Assembly (NCBI RefSeq): GCF_014201835.1
Contig: NZ_JACHFH010000029.1
Location: 1 to 38,311 of the forward strand
Length of the DNA: 38,311 bases
Direction of reading: 5' to 3'
Origin: Pectinatus brassicae
Lineage (GTDB): Bacteria; Bacillota; Negativicutes; Selenomonadales; Selenomonadaceae
Shown: positions 1-8,810 of the stretch, in pieces
Position numbering within the stretch: position 1 is the first letter of the stretch
How the letters are laid out: each line of letters begins with the position of its first letter
Program-made: the position numbers and the translations under genes
The notes under the pieces: model-generated
What the model was told of the DNA's origin: nothing
Seen by the model: only the letters and a program-made list of their open reading frames with translations
The model's database searches: none

Positions 1-93
1 TCCACCTGTTCCCATTTCGAACACAGTAGTTAAGCATCCACAGGCCGAAAGTACTTGGGGGGCAGCCCCCTGGGAGGATAGGATGTTGCCGGT
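1..93 (+). rRNA. rrf: 5S ribosomal RNA, 3' part
   Basis: The sequence begins inside a 5S rRNA. The conserved stretch 'cccatttcgaacacag' followed by 'taagc' (loop B/C region) and the closing 'gggaggataggatgttgcc' are present. The 5' end lies left of the window and the 3' end is placed at about 93 by analogy with other 5S genes. A strong terminator follows at once, so this is probably the last gene of a 16S-23S-5S operon. No tRNA gene is visible after it. Confidence 0.9.
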
Positions 94-99
94 TAGAAG

Positions 100-140
100 C
101 GTCTATGATTTTAGTTAAACTATTGTCATAGACGTTTTTT
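100..140 (+). terminator. rRNA operon terminator
   Basis: A 9-bp perfect stem (100-108 with 126-134, 'cgtctatga'/'tcatagacg') is followed by six T. It sits a few bases after the 5S rRNA end. Confidence 0.85.
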
Positions 141-172
141 ATTGTCCGAAAAAATATATATGGAAAAACATG

Positions 173-207
173 AACTGTATAAGTAATAATCTTATACAGT
201 TTTTTTA
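173..207 (+). terminator. Second terminator after the rRNA operon
   Basis: An 11-bp perfect stem (173-183 with 191-201, 'aactgtataag'/'cttatacagtt') with a 7-nt loop runs into a T tract. It is a back-up terminator insulating the regulator gene from rRNA transcription. The rest of 141-284 holds no gene; a TATAAT at 235-240 may be a -10 box for the regulator, but no good -35 is visible. Confidence 0.8.
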
Positions 208-284
208 TATTTATAGCTAATATTTATGCTATTATATAATAATGACATAAATATATTTAGAGATTTAAAAGGAGAGATTTGATA

Positions 285-2195
285 ATGGAAGCACAGATTT
301 TATTTGTTGCACCATTTTCCGATTTAGCGGATCTGGCTAAACGTGTTATAGAAGAAAAATTTCCCGATAAAAAAAATCTGTTTCAGGTGGTAAAAGGTGA
401 TTTAAAAGAAGCGGAATCTTTAGTCAGTGCAGCGGTTAATAATGGTATAGAAGTAATTGTCAGCAGAGGTGGGACAGCTTCCTTAATTGAAAAAAAGTTT
501 GATATTCCAATTATGTATATTCAGGTAACGATTACGGATATTTTACAAGCAATTTTAACATATGATAAATATCCTGACCATATTGCAATTGCTGGTTTTA
601 GCAATATGGTTTATGGTTCGGAAGAATTAGAGAAAATATTACATATAAAATTTACAGAAATAATATTAAATGATGTAAATGATGCCGAATATAAAATTAA
701 GGAAGCTGTTAAGAATGGAATTAAATTAGTAGTTGGTGATGCAATTTCTGTAAAAATGGCGAAAAAGAATGATATTGATGGCATTTTTATTCAATCAGGC
801 AGGGAGTCTGTATACAGAGCGTTAGAAACAGCTTTGCTAGTAGCATCAATACGAAGAGAAGAGCAGCGAAAAAGTGAACAATTACGTACAGTAGTCAATA
901 AATCTCATGATGGAATTATTGCTGTAAATAAAAATGGCATTATTAATGTTTTAAATCCTGTTGCTGAAAAGATATTTCATATTACACATTTCGATGCTCA
1001 AGGACATGATTTATCAATTTTACTGCCTGATTTGCAGAAAAATTTACAAAAAAACGATATTATAGAAATTTATGATAAGAAATATACAATAAAAGGAAAT
1101 GACATTTATGTAAAAGAAAAGATACAGGGCAGTATTTATACCTTGCAAAATATTTCTGAAGTACAAAAAATGGAAATAAATATAAGAAAAAAATTATTTA
1201 CCAAGGGTCTTATTGCTAAATATAAAATGGATGATATTATTGGCAGTTCATTGCCCTGTACTAATATGAAGCGTAAAGCTGCCAAATATTCTTTAACGGA
1301 GTCAACTATACTGATTACAGGCGATTCAGGAACTGGGAAGGAAATGCTGGTTCAAAGTATTCATAATTTGAGTACACGGAGCAATGGACCTTTCGTAGCT
1401 GTAAACTGTGCAGCATTACCAGAAAATCTATTAGAATCAGAATTGTTTGGTTATGTGGAAGGGGCTTTTACCGGAGCAAAAAAAGGTGGTCGTCAGGGAT
1501 TATTTGAATTGGCTCATTCTGGAACTTTGTTCTTGGATGAAATAGGGGAAATGCCATTACCTTTGCAGTCAAGGATTTTACGTGTTTTGCAGGAAAAAGA
1601 AGTCATGCCTTTAGGCGGAGAAAAAGTTATTCCAGTTGATGTTCGTATTGTAGCGGCTACTAATAAAAATTTATTACAGATGGTTAAAGCGGGAAATTTT
1701 CGTGAGGATTTATATTATCGCTTGAATATACTTAGAATCCATATGCCGACACTGCAGGAGCGGAAGACAGATATTCCGTTGTTAATAGCCAAATTTTTGC
1801 AGGATATGAAAAATATTAATCTGCGTATTACTGGAATGAGTGAAGATGCTCAAAAATATTTGATGAATTATAATTGGCCAGGCAATATCAGGCAATTTGT
1901 TAATATGATGGAACGAATTATGTTACTATCGACAGGACCTTTAATCGATTTGCGGGATGTACAAGATGCTTACGCTGATGATTTAGAAAAAGATATTGTT
2001 GTTACTAGCAATGAGCAGGAATCACAAATTGTAAATAATGTACAGAAATTAAGTGATGTGGAAGAATCTTTTTTAAATAAAATTCTAGCTGAAGAAAATT
2101 TTAACTTTACTAAAGCGGCTAAGCGTTTGGGAATACACCGTACTACTTTATGGCGTAAATTGAAAAATATTAATAATTGCAAAAGAAAACACTAA
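285..2195 (+). CDS. Sigma-54-dependent transcriptional activator, PrpR type
   Basis: Bacterial enhancer-binding protein of 636 residues. Residues 1 to about 175 resemble the PrpR N-terminal sensor domain, which senses a small metabolite. A PAS-like segment ('SHDGIIAVNKNG') begins near 205. The AAA+ domain has Walker A 'GDSGTGKE' near 346, the sigma-54 contact loop 'GAFTGA' near 393 and Walker B 'LFLDEIGEM' near 416. The C-terminus is a Fis-type helix-turn-helix ('AAKRLGIHRTTLWRKLK'). The frame can begin at TTG 279, but ATG 285 is the proper distance (8 nt) from the 'aaaggagag' site, so 285 is chosen. A perfect sigma-54 promoter lies 90 bp downstream in front of an eight-gene catabolic operon, which this protein almost certainly activates. 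The inducer is unknown, presumably the sugar acid or an intermediate. Confidence 0.93.
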   Translation: MEAQILFVAPFSDLADLAKRVIEEKFPDKKNLFQVVKGDLKEAESLVSAAVNNGIEVIVSRGGTASLIEKKFDIPIMYIQVTITDILQAILTYDKYPDHIAIAGFSNMVYGSEELEKILHIKFTEIILNDVNDAEYKIKEAVKNGIKLVVGDAISVKMAKKNDIDGIFIQSGRESVYRALETALLVASIRREEQRKSEQLRTVVNKSHDGIIAVNKNGIINVLNPVAEKIFHITHFDAQGHDLSILLPDLQKNLQKNDIIEIYDKKYTIKGNDIYVKEKIQGSIYTLQNISEVQKMEINIRKKLFTKGLIAKYKMDDIIGSSLPCTNMKRKAAKYSLTESTILITGDSGTGKEMLVQSIHNLSTRSNGPFVAVNCAALPENLLESELFGYVEGAFTGAKKGGRQGLFELAHSGTLFLDEIGEMPLPLQSRILRVLQEKEVMPLGGEKVIPVDVRIVAATNKNLLQMVKAGNFREDLYYRLNILRIHMPTLQERKTDIPLLIAKFLQDMKNINLRITGMSEDAQKYLMNYNWPGNIRQFVNMMERIMLLSTGPLIDLRDVQDAYADDLEKDIVVTSNEQESQIVNNVQKLSDVEESFLNKILAEENFNFTKAAKRLGIHRTTLWRKLKNINNCKRKH

Positions 2196-2201
2196 AACAG
2201 C

Positions 2202-2251
2202 AAAAAGCAACATTATATGATGCAGAATTGCATCATATAATGTTGCTTTTT
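2202..2251. terminator. 23-bp perfect inverted repeat: terminator and possible activator site
   Basis: Arms 2202-2224 and 2229-2251 are perfect reverse complements with a 4-nt loop, with A's on the left and T's on the right: a strong bidirectional intrinsic terminator for the regulator gene. Each arm also holds an imperfect palindrome, 'gcaacat-tat-atgatgc' and its complement. The element lies about 60-110 bp upstream of the predicted sigma-54 start site, where enhancer-binding proteins bind, so a second role as operator is possible (inference). Confidence 0.8.
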
Positions 2252-2285
2252 ATTATTGAACCCTATTATTATTAGAAATTTGAAG

Positions 2286-2302
2286 TTGGCACGCTCTTTG
2301 CA
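2286..2302 (+). promoter_or_regulatory. Sigma-54 (-24/-12) promoter
   Basis: 'ttggcacgctctttgca' matches the sigma-54 consensus TGGCAC-N5-TTGC, with the invariant GG and GC separated by exactly 10 nt. It directly precedes the acid-sugar operon and follows the gene for a sigma-54 activator. Transcription should start near 2313. Confidence 0.93.
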
Positions 2303-2339
2303 TAATATATGAGTAAATGATTGCAAAGAAGGCGATTAA

Positions 2340-3656
2340 ATGAGTAGACTAGCTGTTATCGCTGATGATTTAACAGGAGCCAACGATACGGCGGTACAAT
2401 TTGCTAAAAAAAACATGTCTTCCTATGTGAAGCTCAATATAGATAAATTAGAAGACAATGATAGTGATGTTTTAATAATAGACTCTGACAGCAGGGACTT
2501 ATCAGCAGAACAAGCTTATAAAAAAGTAAAAAATATTTCGGAAAAAATATACAAACAGAATATTTCTTGTGTTTATAAAAAAATTGATTCGACTTTGCGG
2601 GGAAATATAGGTGCAGAAATTAAAGCAGTTGCTGATGTTTTTTTACCGGAAATTGTTATTGTTGCACCGGCTTATCCTAGCAATGGACGTATAACAGTAG
2701 GCGGTTATCATTTGTTGGACGGAATGCTATTGGAATATACGGAAATAGCACATGCGCCAAAGACACCTGTAGATAAATCTTATATTCCTTGTATTATAAG
2801 ACAGCAGGTTGATAGAAAAATTGGGGTCTTGGAATTAAAGACTATAAATAAGGGTTTGGCAGAGGTAAGAACACAAATAAAAAAATTTATAAAACAAGAA
2901 ACTAACTGGATAGTTTGTGATGCGGCTAAGGAAAGTGATTTGCAGCTAGTAACGGAAGCTATAAAGGAATATCAAAATATTTTATGGGTTGGTTCAGCGG
3001 GGTTAGCCGGATACTTAAATGATTTTTATAATTGGATAGGAACAGCACATATTGATATTGCTGAACGCAGTGGCTCGGTTTTGATTGTGGCTGGAAGCAT
3101 AAGTCATATAACACAAAGACAGATAAAATATTTGATGGCAAATAAAAATATAAAAACAATTAAAGTTGACATAGCACAAATTTTTATAGATAAAAAGCAG
3201 GAAGAAATAAAACTGGTGCAGTTAATGAATAAATATATGTCTTGTAAAATGGATGTTTTGCTCACTGCAGCCACCGATGATACCGATGTAGCAAAAGCTG
3301 CATGGTTAGGGAAACAATATGACGTGTCATTAAAAGAGGTAAGTGAAAAAACAGCCTGCTTTATAGCTGAAATAACAGCTAAATTGAATTTAGAACAACT
3401 AGCAGGGATGGTTTTAACTGGTGGTGATACAGCTGTGCATATTTGCCGTGCTATAAATGCTGATGCGATCCAGATAATAAATGAAATAGATACAGGCGTG
3501 CCGTTAGGGATACTTTATGGAGAAAATATAGAGCCAATATTTGTAGTTACAAAAGCAGGCGCTTTTGGTAAAGGGGATATATTTGTACAGGCGATAGACG
3601 CAATAAGAAATGGTGGGCATAAACAGAAGGCACAAGTAGAAAGGATGATTAAATGA
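2340..3656 (+). CDS. Four-carbon acid sugar kinase family protein (DUF1537)
   Basis: 438 residues, full family length. Characterised DUF1537 kinases phosphorylate D-threonate, L-threonate, D-erythronate and related four-carbon acids with ATP. The N-terminal substrate domain shows 'ADDLTGANDT' (8-17) and 'KIDSTLRGN' (81-89). The C-terminal nucleotide-binding domain shows 'TGGDTA' near 360 and 'TKAGAFG' near 404. The start is supported by 'aagaagg' 7 nt upstream. It is the first gene after the sigma-54 promoter, and its stop overlaps the next start (ATGA). A kinase followed by a PdxA-type dehydrogenase is the known pairing for four-carbon acid sugar breakdown to dihydroxyacetone phosphate. The exact substrate cannot be read from the sequence. 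Confidence 0.92.
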   Translation: MSRLAVIADDLTGANDTAVQFAKKNMSSYVKLNIDKLEDNDSDVLIIDSDSRDLSAEQAYKKVKNISEKIYKQNISCVYKKIDSTLRGNIGAEIKAVADVFLPEIVIVAPAYPSNGRITVGGYHLLDGMLLEYTEIAHAPKTPVDKSYIPCIIRQQVDRKIGVLELKTINKGLAEVRTQIKKFIKQETNWIVCDAAKESDLQLVTEAIKEYQNILWVGSAGLAGYLNDFYNWIGTAHIDIAERSGSVLIVAGSISHITQRQIKYLMANKNIKTIKVDIAQIFIDKKQEEIKLVQLMNKYMSCKMDVLLTAATDDTDVAKAAWLGKQYDVSLKEVSEKTACFIAEITAKLNLEQLAGMVLTGGDTAVHICRAINADAIQIINEIDTGVPLGILYGENIEPIFVVTKAGAFGKGDIFVQAIDAIRNGGHKQKAQVERMIK

Positions 3657-4663
3657 AGCCGGTATTGGGAATTACAATGGGGGACGCTGCAGGGGTTGGC
3701 CCTGAGATAATAGTTAAGGCATTGCAGAATAAAGAGGTATATGAAACAAGCAGACCGATAGTATTTGGCGATAAAAAAATAATGCAGAGGGCGTTAAGAA
3801 TTGTCGGGGCAGAACTTAGATGCCGTGCAATTGGAGCAGTAGAAGATGGCGGTAATGAGTATGGCATTATCGATATAGTAGATCTGGATAATCTGCCAGT
3901 GGATTTGCCATTTGCCAAGGTAGATGGCAGGGCTGGTAAAGCCGCATATGAATATATTGAAAAAGCGGTAGATTATGCGATGCAGGAAAAAGTGCATGCA
4001 ATAGTTACGGCACCATTAAATAAAGAAGCGTTAAATAAAGGCGGAGTGCATTATCCCGGACATACGGAAATTTTAGGACATTTAATGGGGCAGAAAGATT
4101 TTTCTATGATGCTTACAAGCCCTAAGTTGCGAGTAATCCATGTAAGTACCCATATTGCCTTAAATAAAGTTTCTGAAGTAGTAAAAAAAGACCGTATTGA
4201 AAAAGTAATTGACTTAGCCTATGATGCATTGCGTTTGATGGGAATAGAAAAGCCACGCATTGCTGTTGCAGGTTTAAACCCACATTGTGGTGAGGGTGGG
4301 TTATTTGGCACAGAAGATGAACGGGAAATTGTTCCAGCAGTTAAGGCTGCGCAAGCTAAAGATTATGATGTGACTGGTCCGGTTCCACCAGATAGCGTAT
4401 TTCATCGGGCTGCTAATTTAAATGAATTTGATATAGTTGTGGTAATGTATCATGACCAGGGACATATTCCAATTAAGGTATTGGGCTTTGACAGTGGTGT
4501 AAATGTTACGGTTGGATTACCCTGCATTAGGACATCAGTTGACCATGGAACAGCTTTTCCAGTAGCAGGAACAGGCAAGGCCAGTAGTGAGAGTATGATG
4601 GCAGCTTTGGAACTTGGTGCAAAAATGGCATCAGTGAAGTTTGCTGATATTTTAGTAAAATAA
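3653..4663 (+). CDS. pdxA: PdxA-family 4-phospho-acid dehydrogenase
   Basis: 336 residues, typical of the PdxA family (NAD-dependent oxidation followed by decarboxylation). The three metal-ligand histidines are in place: H167 ('VSTH'), H211 ('NPH') and H267 ('MYHDQGH'), and the substrate motif 'HTE' is at 137. The C-terminal 'TSVDHGTAF' is also present. It overlaps the kinase gene by 4 nt and is surely co-translated. In this context it is more likely the PdxA2-type enzyme oxidising D-threonate or D-erythronate 4-phosphate to dihydroxyacetone phosphate and CO2 than the pyridoxine-synthesis enzyme. The two roles cannot be separated by motif alone; the operon is the argument. Confidence 0.9.
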   Translation: MKPVLGITMGDAAGVGPEIIVKALQNKEVYETSRPIVFGDKKIMQRALRIVGAELRCRAIGAVEDGGNEYGIIDIVDLDNLPVDLPFAKVDGRAGKAAYEYIEKAVDYAMQEKVHAIVTAPLNKEALNKGGVHYPGHTEILGHLMGQKDFSMMLTSPKLRVIHVSTHIALNKVSEVVKKDRIEKVIDLAYDALRLMGIEKPRIAVAGLNPHCGEGGLFGTEDEREIVPAVKAAQAKDYDVTGPVPPDSVFHRAANLNEFDIVVVMYHDQGHIPIKVLGFDSGVNVTVGLPCIRTSVDHGTAFPVAGTGKASSESMMAALELGAKMASVKFADILVK

Positions 4664-4687
4664 ATTTTATAAATAGGGGATTTTAAA

Positions 4688-5566
4688 ATGAAAGACGTTG
4701 AAGTAAAAGGTATTATAACACCAGTAGTAACAACATTAAATGAAGATGAAACATTTAATCCGGAAAAATATACAGCATTTATCAATAAACTTATTGATGC
4801 CGGTGTAAGTGGTATATTCCCATTGGGAACAAATGGTGAATTTTATGCTTTTAATAATGAAGAAAAGCTGGAAATAATAAAAACAGCAGTGAAAGCAGTA
4901 AACGGACGTGTTCCTGTTTATGCGGGCACAGGCTGTGTTACAACCAAAGAAACCATTGAATTATCCTTGAAAGTTAAGGACTTAGGTGTTGATGTGTTAT
5001 CAGTGATTTCACCATATTTTGTAGCAGTATCACAGGATGATATTTATCGTCATTACAGTAAAGTAGCTGATGCTGTTGATATGCCAATACTCCTTTATAA
5101 TATTCCGGGTAGAACAGGCAATAATATTGATTTTAAAACAGTGAAAAAATTATCTGAGTATAAAAATATTATCGGGATCAAAGACAGCAGTGGTAATTTT
5201 GATAATACCTTAAAATATATCGAAAATACTGATTCACGTTTAAAGGTATTAGCTGGCAGTGATTCACTTATTTTATGGACACTTATGGCTGGCGGTGCTG
5301 GTGCGATTTCGGGCTGTTCCAATGTATTTCCAGAGTTAATGGTAGATATTTATAAATATTGGGCTGCCGGTGATATTAAAAAAGCTAATGAAGCGCAGAA
5401 AAAAATACGTCCTTTCCGTAATGTAATGCAGATGGGCAATCCAAATTCAGTAGTAAAACTTGCGGTTAATTTATTGGGTAATGATGTTGGTCCAGCTAGA
5501 GAACCATCAAATTGTACAAATCCGGTTATTGTAGACACTTTAAAAGAAGTCTTTAAGTTATATTGA
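4688..5566 (+). CDS. DapA/N-acetylneuraminate lyase family aldolase
   Basis: 292 residues, a complete class I pyruvate-type aldolase barrel. The Schiff-base lysine is K165 in 'GIKDSSG' and the catalytic tyrosine is Y137 in 'LYNIPGRTG'. The substrate loop reads 'LGTNGE'. The family includes dihydrodipicolinate synthase, N-acetylneuraminate lyase and 2-keto-3-deoxy sugar-acid aldolases. The catabolic, sigma-54-driven neighbourhood makes cleavage of a 2-keto-3-deoxy sugar acid to pyruvate and an aldehyde the best guess. Pipelines will probably call it dapA, which I think is wrong here. The ribosome site 'aggggat' lies 8 nt before ATG. Confidence 0.85.
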   Translation: MKDVEVKGIITPVVTTLNEDETFNPEKYTAFINKLIDAGVSGIFPLGTNGEFYAFNNEEKLEIIKTAVKAVNGRVPVYAGTGCVTTKETIELSLKVKDLGVDVLSVISPYFVAVSQDDIYRHYSKVADAVDMPILLYNIPGRTGNNIDFKTVKKLSEYKNIIGIKDSSGNFDNTLKYIENTDSRLKVLAGSDSLILWTLMAGGAGAISGCSNVFPELMVDIYKYWAAGDIKKANEAQKKIRPFRNVMQMGNPNSVVKLAVNLLGNDVGPAREPSNCTNPVIVDTLKEVFKLY

Positions 5567-5619
5567 ATTATTATTAGGAACGATAAACTGAAAATTTATA
5601 ATATACAGGAGGATTAGCG

Positions 5620-7056
5620 ATGGCTATTCATCAGTTCAGTACAGAAAGCACAATGTTTATATTGGCAGTAGTTGTTCTATATATTATATTAACTAGTTGG
5701 CTTAGTGTTAAACTTAGAAGTAAAACCAGTGAACAGTTTATGAATGCTGCAAAGGCAATGCCGGCAGTAATTGTAGGATTTTTATTGATGACGGAATTCA
5801 TTGGAGCAAAATCGACAGTTGGAACAGCCGAATCGGCTTTTGAATATGGTATGGCAGCAGCATGGTCGGTACTGGCAGCTGCAGTGGGCTATTTATTATA
5901 TGGATTGTTTTTTGTAAAACGTCTTTATAAATCAGGCGAATTTACAATTTCTGGTGCAATTGCTCAAAAATTTGGTCGTTCAACAAAAATGATTGTTTCA
6001 ATAATTATGATTGCAGCTTTGTTATTGGTAAATGTAGGTAATTATATCAGTGGGGCAGCAGCATTAACACGTGTAATGAATATTAATATTCCATTAGCAA
6101 TGTTGATAATAGCAATAGTAAGTACTTTTTATTATGTCCTAGGTGGAATGAAAGGTGTGGCTTATGTAACTATAATTCATGCGGCATTAAAATATATAGG
6201 CGTTATAATAATACTGGCAGTAGCGTTATCATTGTCTGGTGGAATTACTCCTGTTATTAATTCTTTGCCAGATTATTATTTCACCTTTGATGGACATATT
6301 GGAGGAGCTACAATATTTGCGTGGGTAATAGCTACTTCTGGCTCAATTTTTTCTACACAATTTGTAATGCAGGCAATATCTTCAACTAAAAGTGCTAAAG
6401 ATGCTCAAAAAGCTTGTTTTATAGCTGTGGGTTTATGTTTACCATTAGGATTAATTTTAGCAGCTATCGGCGTAATTGCACATTTTCTTCATCCACAGAT
6501 GCGAGCATTATTTGCTTTGCCTGTGTTCATTCAACAGATGGGGCCAATTTTGGCAGCAATAGTAACTACTTCTATTGTAGCAGCTGTTTTTGTTAGTGTA
6601 AGTACTGTTGCATTAGGTATTGCATCTTTGGTGGTAGAAGATTTCTATGTACCTAAGTTTAATCCAGAACCTCAAAAAAAATTAAAAATGACACGCATTA
6701 TTTCAATAATTATTGGTTTCCTTCCATTATTATTCGTATTTGGAGTACCAGAAATATTAAAATTATCATTCTTTACAAGAGCTTTACGTTTAACAATTGC
6801 TGTCGTAGCAGTATTGGGTTTTTATTTACCATTTTTCAAAAGTACCTGTGCGGCTAACATAGGATTAGTTGTAGCTGCAGTAGGAACAGCAGTATGGTAT
6901 CTGCTTAATAACCCGTTTGGTATTGATAATATCTATATAGCGTTGATAGTACCAGCTGTTGTAATGACTATTGAAAGAGTAATGTCTAAATTATTTACTA
7001 ATAAAGATAATCAGGAAGAAACAATAGTACAGCATAATAAAGAAATTTTGCATTAA
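5620..7056 (+). CDS. Sodium:solute symporter (SSS family)
   Basis: 478 residues with about 13 hydrophobic segments. The N-terminal layout is typical of SSS: helix 1 at 11-29, 'SEQFMNAAKAMP' in the first loop, then a helix with 'TEFIGAKSTVGTAE' that resembles the sodium-site region of the family. The C-terminus is a short hydrophilic tail. It is probably the uptake system for the sugar acid broken down by this operon. SSS proteins also carry sialic acid, sugars, proline and organic acids, so the substrate is open. A clear 'aggagga' site precedes the ATG. No terminator separates it from its neighbours. Confidence 0.88.
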   Translation: MAIHQFSTESTMFILAVVVLYIILTSWLSVKLRSKTSEQFMNAAKAMPAVIVGFLLMTEFIGAKSTVGTAESAFEYGMAAAWSVLAAAVGYLLYGLFFVKRLYKSGEFTISGAIAQKFGRSTKMIVSIIMIAALLLVNVGNYISGAAALTRVMNINIPLAMLIIAIVSTFYYVLGGMKGVAYVTIIHAALKYIGVIIILAVALSLSGGITPVINSLPDYYFTFDGHIGGATIFAWVIATSGSIFSTQFVMQAISSTKSAKDAQKACFIAVGLCLPLGLILAAIGVIAHFLHPQMRALFALPVFIQQMGPILAAIVTTSIVAAVFVSVSTVALGIASLVVEDFYVPKFNPEPQKKLKMTRIISIIIGFLPLLFVFGVPEILKLSFFTRALRLTIAVVAVLGFYLPFFKSTCAANIGLVVAAVGTAVWYLLNNPFGIDNIYIALIVPAVVMTIERVMSKLFTNKDNQEETIVQHNKEILH

Positions 7057-7072
7057 AAATAAGGTGAATTGT

Positions 7073-7555
7073 ATGATTTTTGGAAATTTAAACAATATAG
7101 AAAATGAACTGCATTTTTATCCTAAAGCAGTTCAAAAAGGTATAAATTTTTTACTAGATAAGGAAAATTGGCAGCTCGAGCCAGGAAAATATCAGATAGA
7201 AGGCAATGATATATATGCGAAAGTTACTGAATATGATACGGAAACTGTAAAAGCACGTCATCCGGAAGCACATGTTCAATATATAGATATACAGTGCATA
7301 ATAAAAGGAAAAGAAAAAATTGGTGTAGGCAGACTTCTGCCTGCATTTGATGAAAAAAAAATTTTTAAAAATGAATTAAAAGAAAATGATATTATACGCT
7401 ATAATGACATTGATCAGGAGAATTTTATTGAGTTGAATCAGGGTTCTTTCGCGGTTTTTTTCCCTTGGGATGTACACAGACCAAATTGCAGTGTACAGGC
7501 ATCACCGGAACATGTGAAGAAGATAATAGTAAAAGTAGCAGCTAGACTGCTCTGA
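7073..7555 (+). CDS. YhcH/YjgK/YiaL family protein
   Basis: 160 residues of the YhcH (DUF386/EbgC) beta-sandwich family, which has a cupin-like fold and a metal site. 'HVQYIDIQCIIKGKE' and 'FAVFFPWDVHRPNC' are the family's two histidine-bearing signatures. The frame is open from GTG 7064, but that codon lies inside the 'aaggtg' ribosome site; ATG 7073 is correctly spaced and is chosen. Relatives act on anomers of sialic acid (NanQ) or accompany sugar-acid genes, so a mutarotase-like role on the imported sugar or sugar acid is plausible. Confidence 0.88.
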   Translation: MIFGNLNNIENELHFYPKAVQKGINFLLDKENWQLEPGKYQIEGNDIYAKVTEYDTETVKARHPEAHVQYIDIQCIIKGKEKIGVGRLLPAFDEKKIFKNELKENDIIRYNDIDQENFIELNQGSFAVFFPWDVHRPNCSVQASPEHVKKIIVKVAARLL

Positions 7556-7572
7556 TAAAGAAGGTAGAAGAT

Positions 7573-8796
7573 ATGAAAAACACTAATGTGGTATATATGA
7601 AAAAGGTAGAATCAAAAGTTGATGAAGATATATTTGATGGCAAAATAAAACAGGATGCTGAAAAAAATTATGATTATGCATATTTGCCAACGCAGTGCCC
7701 ACAAAATCATGCATCAAAATTATTGGAATTGTCCAATGGCGATATTTTATGTGCATGGTTTGCCGGAACTCAGGAAGGTGTAAGTGATATATCCATCTTT
7801 TTATCACGTTTGAATAAAGAGACTGACTGCTGGTCAAAAGCAGAAAAGATGTCGATGGATCCGGAGCGTTCAGAACAAAATCCGGTGCTTTTTGAAGATG
7901 ACAGTAAAAAACTGTGGTTGTTTTATACGGCCCAGAAATATGGCAATCAGGATACAGCAATTGTCCGTTATAGAACATCGGAAGATTATGGCTATACATG
8001 GTCAGATGAAGATGTTTTTTTTGATGAACCAGGAACTTTTATCAGACAGTCAATTATTATATTAAATGATGGGACATGGTTATTTCCAATATTCCGATGT
8101 GCGGTAAAAACTGGTGAAAAATGGACAGGGGATCATGACACATCAGCGGTAAAAGTATCAGCGGATAAAGGAAAAACATGGCAGGAATATACAGTGCCGG
8201 ATAGTGTCGGTCTTGTGCATATGTGTATTAATAAACTTAAAGATAATACTTTAATAGCGTTGTTCCGCAGCAGATGGGCCGATAATATTTATCGCAGCAC
8301 ATCGACTGATGGCTGCCATTGGACAACACCGATAAAATTGGATTTGCCTAATAATAACTCATCTATACAGTCATTTGTATTAAATGATGGAGATATTGTA
8401 ATGGTATTTAATAATATAAATAGTACCCAAAGTGAGCAAAGACGGACATCGTTATATGATGAAATAGAAGAAGGCCGTGTAGATGATGCTGAACGCAATA
8501 TAACACACGCTGTTCCTGAGGATAAATTGGGACGAAAAGCTGTATGGGGAGTGCCGCGTGCACCAATGACTATAGCCATATCACATGACGGCGGTCTTAC
8601 CTGGCCTGCAGTTAAGATTATTCAGGATGGTGACGGGATCTGTCTTAGCAATAATTCTAAGGAAAAGAAAAATCGTGAATTTTCTTATCCGTCAGTACTC
8701 CAGAGTCGCGATGGCAAAATTCATATGACGTTTACCTATTTCAGACAAGTAATAAAACATGTAATACTTACTAAAAATTGGATTTTAGAAAAATAA
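7573..8796 (+). CDS. Sialidase-fold (BNR repeat) protein, cytoplasmic
   Basis: 407 residues with a six-bladed sialidase-type propeller. Four Asp-box repeats (S-x-D-x-G-x-T-W) are visible: 'SEDYGYTW' near 135, 'SADKGKTW' near 196, 'STDGCHW' near 243 and 'SHDGGLTW' near 337. The N-terminal part matches the BNR-like family with 'NHASKLLELSNGDILCAWF' and 'GTQEG'. There is no signal peptide or cell-wall anchor, so it acts inside the cell, unlike secreted sialidases. No 'FRIP' motif was found, so true sialidase activity is doubtful; it may hydrolyse or eliminate another acidic-sugar linkage. It lies between yhcH and a dehydrogenase in the same operon. Confidence 0.85.
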   Translation: MKNTNVVYMKKVESKVDEDIFDGKIKQDAEKNYDYAYLPTQCPQNHASKLLELSNGDILCAWFAGTQEGVSDISIFLSRLNKETDCWSKAEKMSMDPERSEQNPVLFEDDSKKLWLFYTAQKYGNQDTAIVRYRTSEDYGYTWSDEDVFFDEPGTFIRQSIIILNDGTWLFPIFRCAVKTGEKWTGDHDTSAVKVSADKGKTWQEYTVPDSVGLVHMCINKLKDNTLIALFRSRWADNIYRSTSTDGCHWTTPIKLDLPNNNSSIQSFVLNDGDIVMVFNNINSTQSEQRRTSLYDEIEEGRVDDAERNITHAVPEDKLGRKAVWGVPRAPMTIAISHDGGLTWPAVKIIQDGDGICLSNNSKEKKNREFSYPSVLQSRDGKIHMTFTYFRQVIKHVILTKNWILEK

Positions 8797-8810
8797 TTGG
8801 AGGAATTAAA

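Noticed and set aside
279-284. TTG 279 as start of the sigma-54 activator
   Set aside because: It is too close to the ribosome site; ATG 285 has normal spacing.
4688-5566. Assignment of the aldolase as dihydrodipicolinate synthase (lysine synthesis)
   Set aside because: Family motifs do not decide, but the sigma-54 catabolic operon and symporter neighbours argue against it.
7583-7999. Minus-strand reading frame of 138 codons
   Set aside because: It lies fully inside the sialidase-fold gene, has no ribosome site and encodes no recognisable domain.
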